A stretch of 64,000 bases of DNA from Microbacterium ulmi (GTDB lineage: Bacteria > Actinomycetota > Actinomycetes > Actinomycetales > Microbacteriaceae). A program made the position numbers and the translations under genes. Within the stretch, counting starts at the first letter, position 1; every line of letters starts with the position of its first letter. The stretch is from assembly GCF_011759705.1 (NCBI RefSeq), contig NZ_JAAOZF010000001.1, positions 500,247-564,246 of the forward strand, in the 5' to 3' direction. Positions 7,539-15,858 of this stretch are shown piece after piece. A model generated the notes under the pieces. It was not told where the DNA came from. It saw only the letters and a program-made list of their open reading frames with translations, and ran no database searches.

Positions 7539-7844
7539 TCACGCGAGCGGAGCGCGGGTGATCCTGGACAGGCCCTCGTTGACGGCGAACTCGCTCGCCT
7601 CGATGTCGGTGACGCCGAGGCTCTGCAGCCGCCTCGTGTGCAGGGCGAGGTACCGGTCGCCGTCGGCCTTCGTCGCGAAGAGATAGACGCCGCCGGCGAG
7701 GCCGGCCTCGGCATCCTCCGTCCAGACCTTCCAGACGAGACCCTCCTCGCCGGCGATGTCTTCCGCGAGCCCGCGGTACGCCTCGAGCGCCTCAGCGCCG
7801 AACGGACCGTGCGAAGGGAACTCGAAGACGAGCAGATGAGCCAT
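7539..7844 (-). CDS. YdhR-like putative monooxygenase
   Basis: A 101-residue ferredoxin-like alpha/beta-barrel protein of the YdhR (mono-oxygenase ydhR) family. It starts MAHLLVFEFPSHGPF and includes GLVWKVWTEDAEAGLAGGVYLF, the hallmark region where substrate and wall strands meet. YdhR-type proteins are small dimeric enzymes proposed to oxygenate aromatics; the true substrate is unknown. It is convergent with the LLM oxidoreductase, only 9 bp separating the stops. The length matches the family. Confidence 0.87.
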   Translation of the reverse strand: MAHLLVFEFPSHGPFGAEALEAYRGLAEDIAGEEGLVWKVWTEDAEAGLAGGVYLFATKADGDRYLALHTRRLQSLGVTDIEASEFAVNEGLSRITRAPLA

Positions 7845-7907
7845 GGGGTGTCCTTCCGTCCCGGTCCATCCTGAACGGGACTCCCGGCGGACGCAGGGGA
7901 TGCCGTC

Positions 7908-8768
7908 TCATGCCGAAACAGTCGACCCGACGCGGACGCGCTCCGCGTGCGCGTAGACGTTCATCGACGACCCCCGGAGGAAGCCGACGAGCGTCACCCC
8001 CGCCTCGGTCGCGAGGTCGACGGCGAGCGACGACGGCGCCGACACGGCCGCGAGGACCGGGATGCCGGCCATGACGGCCTTCTGCACGAGCTCGAAGCTC
8101 GCGCGGCCCGACACCTGGAGCACCGTGCCCGAGAGGGGCAGCCGGTCGTGCAGCACGGCCCAGCCGACGACCTTGTCGACCGCGTTGTGGCGTCCGACGT
8201 CCTCCCGCAGGACGAGCAGCTCGCCGTTCGCCGCATCGAACAGCGCCGCCGCATGCAGCCCGCCGGTCTTCTCGAACACGGCCTGATCGGCGCGGAGCCT
8301 GTCGGGAAGCGTCACGAGGGTCTCGGCATCCACCGTCACGGCGTCGGAGGCGACGTCGTACGTCGAGACCGTCTCGACGGCGTCGATCGACGCCTTGCCG
8401 CACAGTCCGCACGAGCTCGTCGTGTAGAAGTTCCGGTTCGGCTGCGGGAGCGGGATCCCCGGCGCGAGCGCGACGTCGAGCACGTTGTACGTGTTCTCGG
8501 CCGAAGCCGCCGCCGAGCCCGCGGTCCCCGGCCCGCCGCAGTGGATCGCCGAGCGGAAGTCCTCGCCGCGCGACACGACGCCCTCCGACACGAGGAACCC
8601 CGCCGCCAGCTCGACGTCGTCTCCCGGTGTGCGCATCGTGACGGCGAGCGGCGTGCCGGCGACGCGGATCTCGAGCGGCTCCTCGACCGCGAGCGTGTCG
8701 GGGCGGCGCGTCGGCTCCGCTCCGAGCGTGATGCGGACGACGGGCCTGCGCGCCGTGATGCGTCCCAT
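7908..8768 (-). CDS. fdhD: Formate dehydrogenase accessory sulfurtransferase FdhD
   Basis: A 286-residue FdhD, which passes sulfur from a cysteine desulfurase to the Mo-bisPGD cofactor of formate dehydrogenases. The catalytic CGLC loop is present ([16 protein letters not shown]), as are [13 protein letters not shown] near the N-terminus, [16 protein letters not shown] and [15 protein letters not shown]. It lies one base downstream of moaA (stop at 8770, start at 8768), so the two form one operon. The probable client is the FdhF/YdeP-type oxidoreductase at 28.5-31 kb. Confidence 0.95.
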   Translation of the reverse strand: MGRITARRPVVRITLGAEPTRRPDTLAVEEPLEIRVAGTPLAVTMRTPGDDVELAAGFLVSEGVVSRGEDFRSAIHCGGPGTAGSAAASAENTYNVLDVALAPGIPLPQPNRNFYTTSSCGLCGKASIDAVETVSTYDVASDAVTVDAETLVTLPDRLRADQAVFEKTGGLHAAALFDAANGELLVLREDVGRHNAVDKVVGWAVLHDRLPLSGTVLQVSGRASFELVQKAVMAGIPVLAAVSAPSSLAVDLATEAGVTLVGFLRGSSMNVYAHAERVRVGSTVSA

Positions 8769-8769
8769 G

Positions 8770-9861
8770 TCAGCCTCCGATCGCGTTCATGCCGCGCGCG
8801 GGCTGCAGGAACGAGGGGTCGTCGATCGCGTGCCCGGGGAGCTTGCCGCGGACACAGGCGCGCAGCATCCCGTCGATCGCGGTGTCCGCGCCGCCGCCGT
8901 CCGTGCGCAGGATCGGCAGCAGGTCGTACTCGGTCGTCGAGAAGAGGCAGTTGCGCAGCTGTCCGTCGGCCGTGAGGCGCAGGCGGTCGCAGTCCCCGCA
9001 GAACGGCGCCGTGACCGACGCGATGACCCCGACCGTGTGCCCTTCCCCGTCGAGCATCCACCGCTCCGCAGGTGCTCCGCCGCGTCCGGGAACGGGCGTC
9101 AGCGTCCACTCGCCGGCGAGCGCGCCGAGGATCTCGTCGCGCGTGACCATGCGCGCGCGATCCCACGTGTGCCCCGCGTCGAGCGGCATCTGCTCGATGA
9201 ACCGCATCTCGGCGCCGTGGTCGATCGCGAACCGCACGAGGTCGGCGAGCTCGTCGTCGTTGACCCCGCGCATCGCGACGGCGTTGAGCTTGAGGGGACG
9301 GAGCCCGGATGCCGCGGCAGCCGCGATCCCGTCGAGCACGTCTCCGAGCCGGTCGCGGCGCGTGAGCTCGCGGAACCTGTCAGGCCGCAGCGTGTCGAGC
9401 GAGACGTTGAGGCGCGTCAGCCCCGCGTCGACGAGGGCAGGGAGCACGGCGCCGAGCCCGATGCCGTTCGTCGTCATCGCGAGCTCGACGGGTTCGCCTT
9501 CCGGACCCGTGATCTCGGCGAGCCGACGCACGACCTCGGGCAGGTCCTTGCGCAGCAGCGGCTCCCCGCCCGTCAGCCGGAACGTCGTGATGCCGTCCGC
9601 CGCCGCGACCCGCGCGACCCGCGCGATCTCGTCGAGCGTCAGGATGCTCGTCCGCGCGAGCCACTCGTTGCCCTGCTCGGGCATGCAGTACGTGCAGCGA
9701 AGCGAGCAGCGGTCCGTGAGCGAGATGCGGAGGTCGCGGTGGACGCGCCCGTGCGTGTCGACGAGCGGGCCGGATGCCGCACCCGGTGCGGCGGCCACGT
9801 CGCGCATCGGTGCGACGGGGCTCGGCATCCGGACCCCGATCGTGACCGGCACGGCGCTCAT
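8770..9861 (-). CDS. moaA: GTP 3',8-cyclase MoaA
   Basis: A 363-residue radical-SAM enzyme for the first step of molybdenum cofactor synthesis, converting GTP to 3',8-cyclo-GTP. The N-terminal cluster motif is CSLRCTYC (CxxxCxxC), followed by [16 protein letters not shown]. The C-terminal cluster is CGDC plus a later Cys in GQLRNCLFS. It ends in Gly-Gly (GMNAIGG), required for MoaA activity. The ATG at 9861 overlaps the stop of an 11-codon ORF (ATGA), so translation is probably coupled to that mini-ORF. It is followed by fdhD. Confidence 0.96.
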   Translation of the reverse strand: MSAVPVTIGVRMPSPVAPMRDVAAAPGAASGPLVDTHGRVHRDLRISLTDRCSLRCTYCMPEQGNEWLARTSILTLDEIARVARVAAADGITTFRLTGGEPLLRKDLPEVVRRLAEITGPEGEPVELAMTTNGIGLGAVLPALVDAGLTRLNVSLDTLRPDRFRELTRRDRLGDVLDGIAAAAASGLRPLKLNAVAMRGVNDDELADLVRFAIDHGAEMRFIEQMPLDAGHTWDRARMVTRDEILGALAGEWTLTPVPGRGGAPAERWMLDGEGHTVGVIASVTAPFCGDCDRLRLTADGQLRNCLFSTTEYDLLPILRTDGGGADTAIDGMLRACVRGKLPGHAIDDPSFLQPARGMNAIGG

Positions 9862-9893
9862 CGGCGTCGTGCCCCTGCCGCGGTGGCGTCCAT
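9858..9893 (-). CDS. Putative leaderless leader peptide coupled to moaA
   Basis: An 11-codon ORF ([11 protein letters not shown]) whose ATG lies 6 nt after a TAGGCT -10 element, exactly like other leaderless genes here. Its TGA overlaps the moaA start as ATGA. It is out of frame with moaA (starts 32 nt apart), so it is not an N-terminal extension. I infer that ribosomes loading on the leaderless mRNA reach moaA by termination-reinitiation. It could alternatively be a fortuitous ORF. Confidence 0.4.
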   Translation of the reverse strand: MDATAAGARRR

Positions 9894-9899
9894 GCGAAG

Positions 9900-9905
9900 A
9901 GCCTA
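9900..9905 (-). promoter_or_regulatory. -10 element of the moaA-fdhD transcript
   Basis: TAGGCT on the minus strand, 6 nt before the ATG of the mini-ORF. The same hexamer and spacing occur before mogA and the HerA-like gene. Confidence 0.5.
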
Positions 9906-10092
9906 GCCCCGGCCCGGATCGCGGGATCCGTGCGGGGGGCGCCCTTCGAGTGCGGGTGCCCCGGCGGCGTCGGTCACGGGCGGAAGGCGCCTCGACGGCG
10001 AGCGGCCGGCGAGGCGCCGTGCGCGGGGGCGTCGTGCGGGCGCGGACGACGCGAACGGGCTGGTGGAGGCGCCGCCCGCGCGGGGGGCTCGT

Positions 10093-10968
10093 TCAGATGG
10101 AGGCCGCCCGCTCCGTCGCAAGGGCGCGCAGCCCGGCCTCGAGCGGCGTCGTGGGGCGCCCGATGAGCCGCGACAGCGTGCCGTCCGTCTCACCGAGCAC
10201 ACCGGTGCCGATGACGTCGTCGAGAAGCAGGACGTATCCCGCGAGCTCGGGGGTGACACCGGCGCCGTCGAGCCGCGCGACGAGCTGCTCGCGGCTGAGG
10301 GGCAGATGCGCGACGTCGCGACCGAGCACTGCGGACGCCGCCGCCGCGAGGTCGAGGTGGTCCCATGCGACGTCGCCGGCGAGCTCGTAGGTCCTGCCGA
10401 GGTGGCCGTCATCGAGGAGCACGACGGCGGCGGCCTCGGCGTAGTCGGCTCGGCTCGCGCTCGCGACCCGCGCGCCGCCCACCGCCGATGCGATGACGCC
10501 CGTCTCGGCCGCGACCGCGAGGTCGTGCGCGAAGTTCTCGGTGTACCAGCCGTTGCGGAGGATGACGTACGGGATGCCGGAGGAGACGATCGCCTCCTCC
10601 GTCGCACGGTGGTCGGGCGCGAGCACATAGTCGAACGTCGTGACCTGTGGGGCGCTCGTGTAGACGAGCCGCGCGACGCCCGCGGCCTCCGCCGCCGCGA
10701 CGACGCTCAGGTGCCCGGCGAGGCGCGTGCCGGGCTCCGACCCCGAGATGAGCAGGACCCGGTCGACGCCGTCGAGCGCGGCGGAGATCGTGCCGGGACG
10801 GTCGTAGTCGAGCTCGACGACGGCGACGCCCCGCGCGGCGAGGTCGTCGAGCTTTGCGGGCGTGCGCGCGCCGGCGACGATGTCGGCGGCGTGAGCGCCG
10901 CGCGCGAGGAGGGCGTCGACGACGAGTCGGCCGAGCTGACCGCTTGCCGCGGTGACGAGGATGGTCAT
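10093..10968 (-). CDS. NAD(P)H:quinone oxidoreductase, QorB-like (NmrA family)
   Basis: A 291-residue Rossmann-fold protein of the NmrA/atypical SDR group. The glycine motif TAASGQLGRLVVDAL is followed by GVDRVLLISGSEPGTR, ILRNGWYTENF, ASASRADYAEAAA and TYELAGD. These segments match E. coli QorB (YtfG), an NADPH-quinone reductase. AAGGA precedes ATG 10968. It is divergent from an HxlR-family gene, the same arrangement as qorB/qorR in E. coli, which supports the assignment. It probably handles quinone stress. Confidence 0.85.
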   Translation of the reverse strand: MTILVTAASGQLGRLVVDALLARGAHAADIVAGARTPAKLDDLAARGVAVVELDYDRPGTISAALDGVDRVLLISGSEPGTRLAGHLSVVAAAEAAGVARLVYTSAPQVTTFDYVLAPDHRATEEAIVSSGIPYVILRNGWYTENFAHDLAVAAETGVIASAVGGARVASASRADYAEAAAVVLLDDGHLGRTYELAGDVAWDHLDLAAAASAVLGRDVAHLPLSREQLVARLDGAGVTPELAGYVLLLDDVIGTGVLGETDGTLSRLIGRPTTPLEAGLRALATERAASI

Positions 10969-11038
10969 GATGATCTGTTCCTTTCGGTGGGCTGCACGGG
11001 AAGGAACGAGATCGCGCACCGCTTGCATTCCGCAGTGA

Positions 11039-11066
11039 TGGTACCCACTTTTGGGTAAGGTACCCA
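11039..11066. promoter_or_regulatory. Candidate HxlR operator/promoter in the qorB-qorR intergenic region
   Basis: GGTACCCA occurs twice about 20 bp apart, flanking an internal ACCCAC-TTTT-GGGT inverted repeat. The element abuts the HxlR start codon at 11068 and lies in the divergent region with the quinone reductase. This is the expected place for autoregulation and co-regulation. Confidence 0.55.
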
Positions 11067-11067
11067 C

Positions 11068-11460
11068 ATGACGGTGAGTCTTGCGCAGATCCGGGGTAGA
11101 CAGGGCGACATCTTCACGGTGGGGTGCCCCACCCGTGTCGTGCTCGACCACATCATGAGCAAATGGGGGGTCCTCGTGCTCCTCGCCCTCTCAGAGGGCA
11201 CGCGCCGATGGGGCGAGCTGCGCCGCGAGGTCGACGGCATCAGCGAGAAGATGCTCGCGTCGACGCTGCGCACGCTCGAAGCGGACGGGATCGTGCGCCG
11301 CGAGGCCTACCCCGAGGTGCCGCCGCGGGTCGAGTACTCGCTCTCGCCGTTCGGCCGCGAGCTGATGGAGCGGATGCTGCCGCTCGTCGAGTGGGTCGCC
11401 GACAACGCGGCCGGCATCGTCGCCGGCGCGGCGGCGGGGCCCGACGTCCTCCGCTCCTGA
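11068..11460 (+). CDS. HxlR-family redox-type regulator (QorR-like)
   Basis: A 130-residue winged-helix regulator of the HxlR family. The N-terminal Cys sits in FTVGCPTRVVLDHI, the position of the redox-sensing Cys in YodB/QorR-type members. The HTH lies in RWGELRREVDGISEKMLASTLRTLEADGI and the wing in YPEVPPRVEYSLSPFG. It probably senses quinones, diamide or similar electrophiles and controls the divergent QorB-like reductase. Its start lies directly against the candidate operator, so a very short or absent leader is likely. Confidence 0.9.
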   Translation: MTVSLAQIRGRQGDIFTVGCPTRVVLDHIMSKWGVLVLLALSEGTRRWGELRREVDGISEKMLASTLRTLEADGIVRREAYPEVPPRVEYSLSPFGRELMERMLPLVEWVADNAAGIVAGAAAGPDVLRS

Positions 11461-11553
11461 CGCCCGCTCCTTCGCAGCGGCATCCGGCCCGTCGCCTCCA
11501 CGGCCCGTGGATCGGTGTGTACCGTGACCTTCAGACGGGTGGAAGGAGCACGC

Positions 11554-12996
11554 ATGGAATGGCTCGATCCTCTGCTGCTGGCGCGCTGGCAGTTCGGGCT
11601 GACGACCCTCTACCACTTCCTCTTCGTGCCGCTGACGCTCGGGATGTCGTTCACGGTCGCGATCTTCCAGACCGCGTGGTTCCGCACGGCGAACGTCGCG
11701 TGGCTGCACCTCACCCGCTTCTTCGGCCGGATCTTCCTCATCAACTTCGCGATGGGCGTCGTGACGGGGATCGTCCAGGAGTTCCAGTTCGGCATGAACT
11801 GGTCGGACTACAGCCGGTTCGTCGGCGACGTCTTCGGCGCTCCGCTCGCGTTCGAGGGCCTCATGGCGTTCTTCTTCGAGGCGACCTTCATCGGCCTGTG
11901 GATCTTCGGCTGGGACCGGCTGTCGAAGGGGCTGCACCTCGCGACGATCTGGATCGCGGCGATCGGCGCGACCCTCTCCGCGTACTTCATCATCGCGGCC
12001 AACGCCTTCATGCAGAACCCCGTCGGATACCAGATGGCCGCCGACGGACGCCGCGCCGAGATGACCGACTTCGTCGGCGTCATCACGAACCCCGTGGCGC
12101 TCGCGGCCTTCCCGCACACGATCTTCGCATCGTGGATGTTCACGGCGGGTGTCATCATCTCCGTGTCGGCGTGGCAGCTCGCGCGGGGCAGGAACGTCGA
12201 GATGATGCGGTCCTCCCTGCGGTTCGGCCTGTGGGCGATGATCATCGCGTTCGCCGGCACGTTCTTCTCGGGCGATCAGCTGAGCCTCGTGATGGTCAAG
12301 ACGCAGCCCATGAAGATGGCCGCCGCGGAGGCCATGTTCGACAGTGCGTGCGGAGCGGATGCGTCGTTCTCGATCTTCACGCTCGGCACCCCCGACGGCA
12401 CGAGCGAGCTGTTCTCCATCCGCATCCCCTACCTGCTGGCCTTCCTGTCGCATCACGACTTCAGCGCGTGCGTCGAGGGCATCAACGACCTCAACGCGGA
12501 GTTCTCGGCGCGCTGGCCCGAACAGGCCGCGCAGGTCGACGGCAGCTTCGCACCCGTCCTGTGGATCACGTACTGGGCCTTCCGCTGGATGATCGGACTC
12601 GGCGGACTCGCCGTCCTCGTCGCCGTCGCGGGCCTGTGGTTCACGCGCAAGGGCGCCAAGAGCGACGTCCCCGCGTGGGCGTGGAGGCTCGCCGCGTGGT
12701 CGTTCCCGCTGTCGCTGCTCGCGATCCTCGTCGGCTGGATCTTCACCGAGATGGGCCGCCAGCCCTGGATCGTGTTCAGCCTGCTCCTGACGCAGAACGG
12801 CGTCTCGCCCACTGTCCCGGGCTGGACCGTGCTGATCTCGCTCGTCGCATTCACGGCGATCTACGCGACCCTCGCGATCGTCGAGATCGGCCTCATCGTC
12901 AAGACGGCGCGCAAGGGCCCGGATCCGCTGCCGGGCCCGGACGATCCGCACCCCTCGGCCCTGTCCGTCGAAGACACTCCCACGACGGTGTACTAG
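11554..12996 (+). CDS. cydA: Cytochrome bd ubiquinol/menaquinol oxidase subunit I
   Basis: A 480-residue heme-bearing subunit of cytochrome bd, a high-affinity terminal oxidase in the membrane. It opens with LLLARWQFGLTTLYHFLFVPLT, including the axial His near residue 20. NFAMGVVTGIVQEFQFGMNW follows, then the quinol region and VGWIFTEMGRQPWIV near the end. The Q-loop is of the short type expected outside proteobacteria. GGAAGGAG 6 nt upstream supports ATG 11554. It is the first gene of the cydABDC cluster. Only 9 bp separate it from cydB. Confidence 0.97.
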   Translation: MEWLDPLLLARWQFGLTTLYHFLFVPLTLGMSFTVAIFQTAWFRTANVAWLHLTRFFGRIFLINFAMGVVTGIVQEFQFGMNWSDYSRFVGDVFGAPLAFEGLMAFFFEATFIGLWIFGWDRLSKGLHLATIWIAAIGATLSAYFIIAANAFMQNPVGYQMAADGRRAEMTDFVGVITNPVALAAFPHTIFASWMFTAGVIISVSAWQLARGRNVEMMRSSLRFGLWAMIIAFAGTFFSGDQLSLVMVKTQPMKMAAAEAMFDSACGADASFSIFTLGTPDGTSELFSIRIPYLLAFLSHHDFSACVEGINDLNAEFSARWPEQAAQVDGSFAPVLWITYWAFRWMIGLGGLAVLVAVAGLWFTRKGAKSDVPAWAWRLAAWSFPLSLLAILVGWIFTEMGRQPWIVFSLLLTQNGVSPTVPGWTVLISLVAFTAIYATLAIVEIGLIVKTARKGPDPLPGPDDPHPSALSVEDTPTTVY

Positions 12997-13005
12997 GAGC
13001 ACGCC

Positions 13006-14037
13006 ATGGACCTCGCCTACCTCTGGTTCTTCATCGTCGGCATCCTGTTCGTCGGGTACTTCGTGCTCGACGGGTTCGACTTCGGCGTCGGGATGTCGCT
13101 GCCCTTCCTCGGCAAGGACGACATCGGCCGCCGCCAGATCATCAACACGATCGGCCCCGTGTGGGACCTCAACGAGACGTGGGTCATCGTGGCGGGCGCG
13201 TGCCTGTTCGCCGCATTCCCCGAGTGGTATGCGACCCTCTTCAGCGGCTTCTACCTGCCTCTCCTGCTGATCCTGCTCGCCCTCATCGCCCGCGGCGTCT
13301 CGTTCGAGTACCGGCATCAGCGCGATTCGCTGCGCTGGAAGAGGGGCTTCGACACGATGATCGTCGTGGGGTCCGCCGTTCCCGCACTCCTGTGGGGCGT
13401 CGCCGTCGGAAACATCGTGCAGGGCGTGCCGATCGACGCCGACAGGAACTTCACGGGCTCGCTCTTGACGCTCCTGAACCCCTACGGACTGTGGGTCGGC
13501 GTCACGACGCTCCTGCTGTTCTTCCTGCACGGCGTGTACTTCGTCGGCCTCAAGACCGACGGGCAGGTGAAGACGGATGCCGAGACCCTCGCGCGCCGCC
13601 TCGCCGTCCCGACCGTCGTCTTCGCGGCCGGCGCCGTCGTGTGGACGATCGCCATCGCGGCGGGCCGCGACGCTCCGCTCCTGTGGCTCTCGATCGCGTG
13701 CGGCGCCGTGGCGGCGGTCGCGCTGCTCGCCTCCGTCGCGGCGAACTGGGCGCGGCGCGACGGCTGGGCCTTCTTCGCGGGCGCGCTCACGATCGTCTTC
13801 GCGGTCCTGACGCTGTGGACGGCCCTGTTCCCGTACGTCATGCCCTCGACGACGGATGCCGCGAACAGCCTCACGATCGAGAACGCGTCGAGCACGCAGT
13901 ACACCCTCACGATCATGACGTGGGCCGCCGTCATCTTCCTGCCGCTCGTCCTGCTCTACCAGGGCTGGACGTACTGGGTCTTCCGCAAGCGCGTCTCGCG
14001 CACGCGCATCGAGCGGGCGGTCGTCGTCGCGCATTGA
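13006..14037 (+). CDS. cydB: Cytochrome bd oxidase subunit II
   Basis: A 343-residue CydB. LWFFIVGILFVGYFVLDGFDFGVGM at the N-terminus is characteristic, followed by IINTIGPVWDLNETWVIVAGA with the conserved GPVWDGNE-like motif and the RGVSFEYRHQ segment. About eight membrane helices are evident. It pairs with CydA to form the quinol oxidase core. AGGAG precedes the ATG and only 9 nt separate it from cydA. A gap of about 100 bp follows before cydD, which may carry its own initiation signal. Confidence 0.97.
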   Translation: MDLAYLWFFIVGILFVGYFVLDGFDFGVGMSLPFLGKDDIGRRQIINTIGPVWDLNETWVIVAGACLFAAFPEWYATLFSGFYLPLLLILLALIARGVSFEYRHQRDSLRWKRGFDTMIVVGSAVPALLWGVAVGNIVQGVPIDADRNFTGSLLTLLNPYGLWVGVTTLLLFFLHGVYFVGLKTDGQVKTDAETLARRLAVPTVVFAAGAVVWTIAIAAGRDAPLLWLSIACGAVAAVALLASVAANWARRDGWAFFAGALTIVFAVLTLWTALFPYVMPSTTDAANSLTIENASSTQYTLTIMTWAAVIFLPLVLLYQGWTYWVFRKRVSRTRIERAVVVAH

Positions 14038-14139
14038 CGGCGTAGTGCGCCGACGGCATCGCGCGCCCGCCGTCGCAAGCCCACGCGTCGCGAGCCCCTG
14101 CGTCGCGAGCGCCCGGCATCCGTAGGGCAGGATCGAAGC

Positions 14140-15858
14140 ATGCCTTCCGACGAGGACAGCGCCCCACCGGCCCGCCGTCGGACCCCGCCCGTCGACCCCA
14201 GGCTCCTGCGCTACGCCCGCGCGTCGCGCGGCTTCTTCGTCGCGATCGGCGTCATCGGGGCGGCGCAGACCGTCACGATCGTCGCGTTCGCGTGGCTGCT
14301 GACACGTGCCGTCGTCGGCGCGATCGACGGGATGCCGTGGTCCGAGCTGACCGAGACGCTCGGCGGGCTCGCGGGGATCGTGGGGCTGCGAGCGCTGCTC
14401 GTGTGGCTGCGCGAGACCGTCGCCGCCCGCGCCGCCGCGCACGTCGAGGAGCAGCTGCGCGCACACCTCGTCGAAGCCGTCGGGGTGCTCGGACCGGCCT
14501 GGCTCGAGACGAGGAACACGGCGCAGCTCGCCGTGACGGCGGGCCGCGGCCTGGACGCGCTGGACGCCTACTTCGGCCGCTACCTCCCCCAGCTCGTGCA
14601 GACCGTCATCGCGACCCCGGTCGTCCTGCTCGTGATGTGGTGGCAGGACTGGATCTCGGGGCTCACGGTGCTGCTGACGCTGCCCCTCATCCCGATCTTC
14701 ATGGTGCTCATCGGGCTCGCGACGCGGGCGGTGCAGGAGCGGCAGTGGCAGACGCTCCAGCGGCTGGCCTCCCGGTTCGCCGACACGGTGCAGGGTCTCT
14801 CGACGCTCACGGTGTTCGGACGGCAGCACCGGGCAGCGGCATCCATCGAGAAGGTGACCGAGACCTACCGGATCGAGACGATGCGGGTGCTGCGCGTCTC
14901 GTTCCTGTCGGGCTTCGCACTCGAGTTCCTGGCGTCGATCTCGGTCGCGATCGTCGCCGTGTCGATCGGCTTCCGCCTCCTCGACGGCTCGCTCGCGCTC
15001 GGCGTCGGCCTCTTCGTCCTGCTCCTCGCGCCAGAGGCGTACCTGCCGCTGCGTCAGGTCGGCGTGCAGTTCCACGCGGCGGCGGAGGGCGTCGCCGCGA
15101 CCGACGACGTCTTCGAGGTGCTGGATGCCGCGCGCGACGAGGCGCGGATCCGGCCGCTGGATGGCCGAGACACCCCGCTCGCCGAGCCTCCGGCGCGGCG
15201 CGTCCTGGAGGCTCGGCGGCCGGCGAGCGGGCTCAGCGTTCGGGGCATGCGCGTACGGCGCGGGGACGGGATGCTGCCGCCCGTCGACCTCGTCGCTCTG
15301 CCGGGCACCGTGACCCTCGTCGAGGGGCCGAGCGGCTCGGGGAAGTCCAGCATCCTCGCGGCTCTGCGAGGTGCGGCGCTGTTCGACGGCGCCGCGACCT
15401 ACGAGGGGCGCGATGTGCGAGCTCTTGCACCGTCGCAGTGGCTCGCCTGGGCGGGGCAGCAGGCGGGTCTGGTCGCCGGCACCGTCGCGTCGAACGTCGC
15501 GCTGGGCGACCCTGCCCCCGACTCCGATCGCGTGCGACGCGCGCTCGATCTCGCAGGCGCACGACTCCTCGACCCCGCACGGGGCCTCGGCGTGCAGGGT
15601 GCCGGCCTGTCGGGCGGGCAGGCGCAGCGCGTCGCCGTCGCCCGCGCCTTCTACCGCCGGCTCGCCGGACACGCGGGCGTGATCGCCCTCGACGAGCCGA
15701 GCGCTGCGCTCGACGCCGCGACCGAGGCTGCGCTCTGGGTGTCCGTGCGCACTCTGGCCGGCGACGGCGCGGTGGTCCTGCTCGTGTCGCACCGCACGAC
15801 CGCGCGGACGATCGCCGACTCCGTCGTGCGGCTCGAGTCGATCGAGGCGATCGCGTGA
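14140..15858 (+). CDS. cydD: Cysteine/glutathione ABC exporter subunit CydD
   Basis: A 572-residue half-ABC transporter with an N-terminal six-helix domain and a C-terminal ATPase. CydDC exports thiols to the outside and is required for cytochrome bd assembly. In the ATPase domain the Walker A is EGPSGSGKSS, the signature is LSGGQAQRVAVARAF and the Walker B is VIALDEPSAALD. The membrane domain includes NTAQLAVTAGRGLDALDAYF, a conserved CydD feature. The stop overlaps the cydC start by four bases (GTGA). Confidence 0.95.
   Translation: MPSDEDSAPPARRRTPPVDPRLLRYARASRGFFVAIGVIGAAQTVTIVAFAWLLTRAVVGAIDGMPWSELTETLGGLAGIVGLRALLVWLRETVAARAAAHVEEQLRAHLVEAVGVLGPAWLETRNTAQLAVTAGRGLDALDAYFGRYLPQLVQTVIATPVVLLVMWWQDWISGLTVLLTLPLIPIFMVLIGLATRAVQERQWQTLQRLASRFADTVQGLSTLTVFGRQHRAAASIEKVTETYRIETMRVLRVSFLSGFALEFLASISVAIVAVSIGFRLLDGSLALGVGLFVLLLAPEAYLPLRQVGVQFHAAAEGVAATDDVFEVLDAARDEARIRPLDGRDTPLAEPPARRVLEARRPASGLSVRGMRVRRGDGMLPPVDLVALPGTVTLVEGPSGSGKSSILAALRGAALFDGAATYEGRDVRALAPSQWLAWAGQQAGLVAGTVASNVALGDPAPDSDRVRRALDLAGARLLDPARGLGVQGAGLSGGQAQRVAVARAFYRRLAGHAGVIALDEPSAALDAATEAALWVSVRTLAGDGAVVLLVSHRTTARTIADSVVRLESIEAIA

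Noticed and set aside
11191..15792. 1533-residue minus-strand frame opposite cydABD
   Set aside because: High-GC antisense frame with Arg/Glu/His-rich composition. The plus strand carries unambiguous cyd genes.
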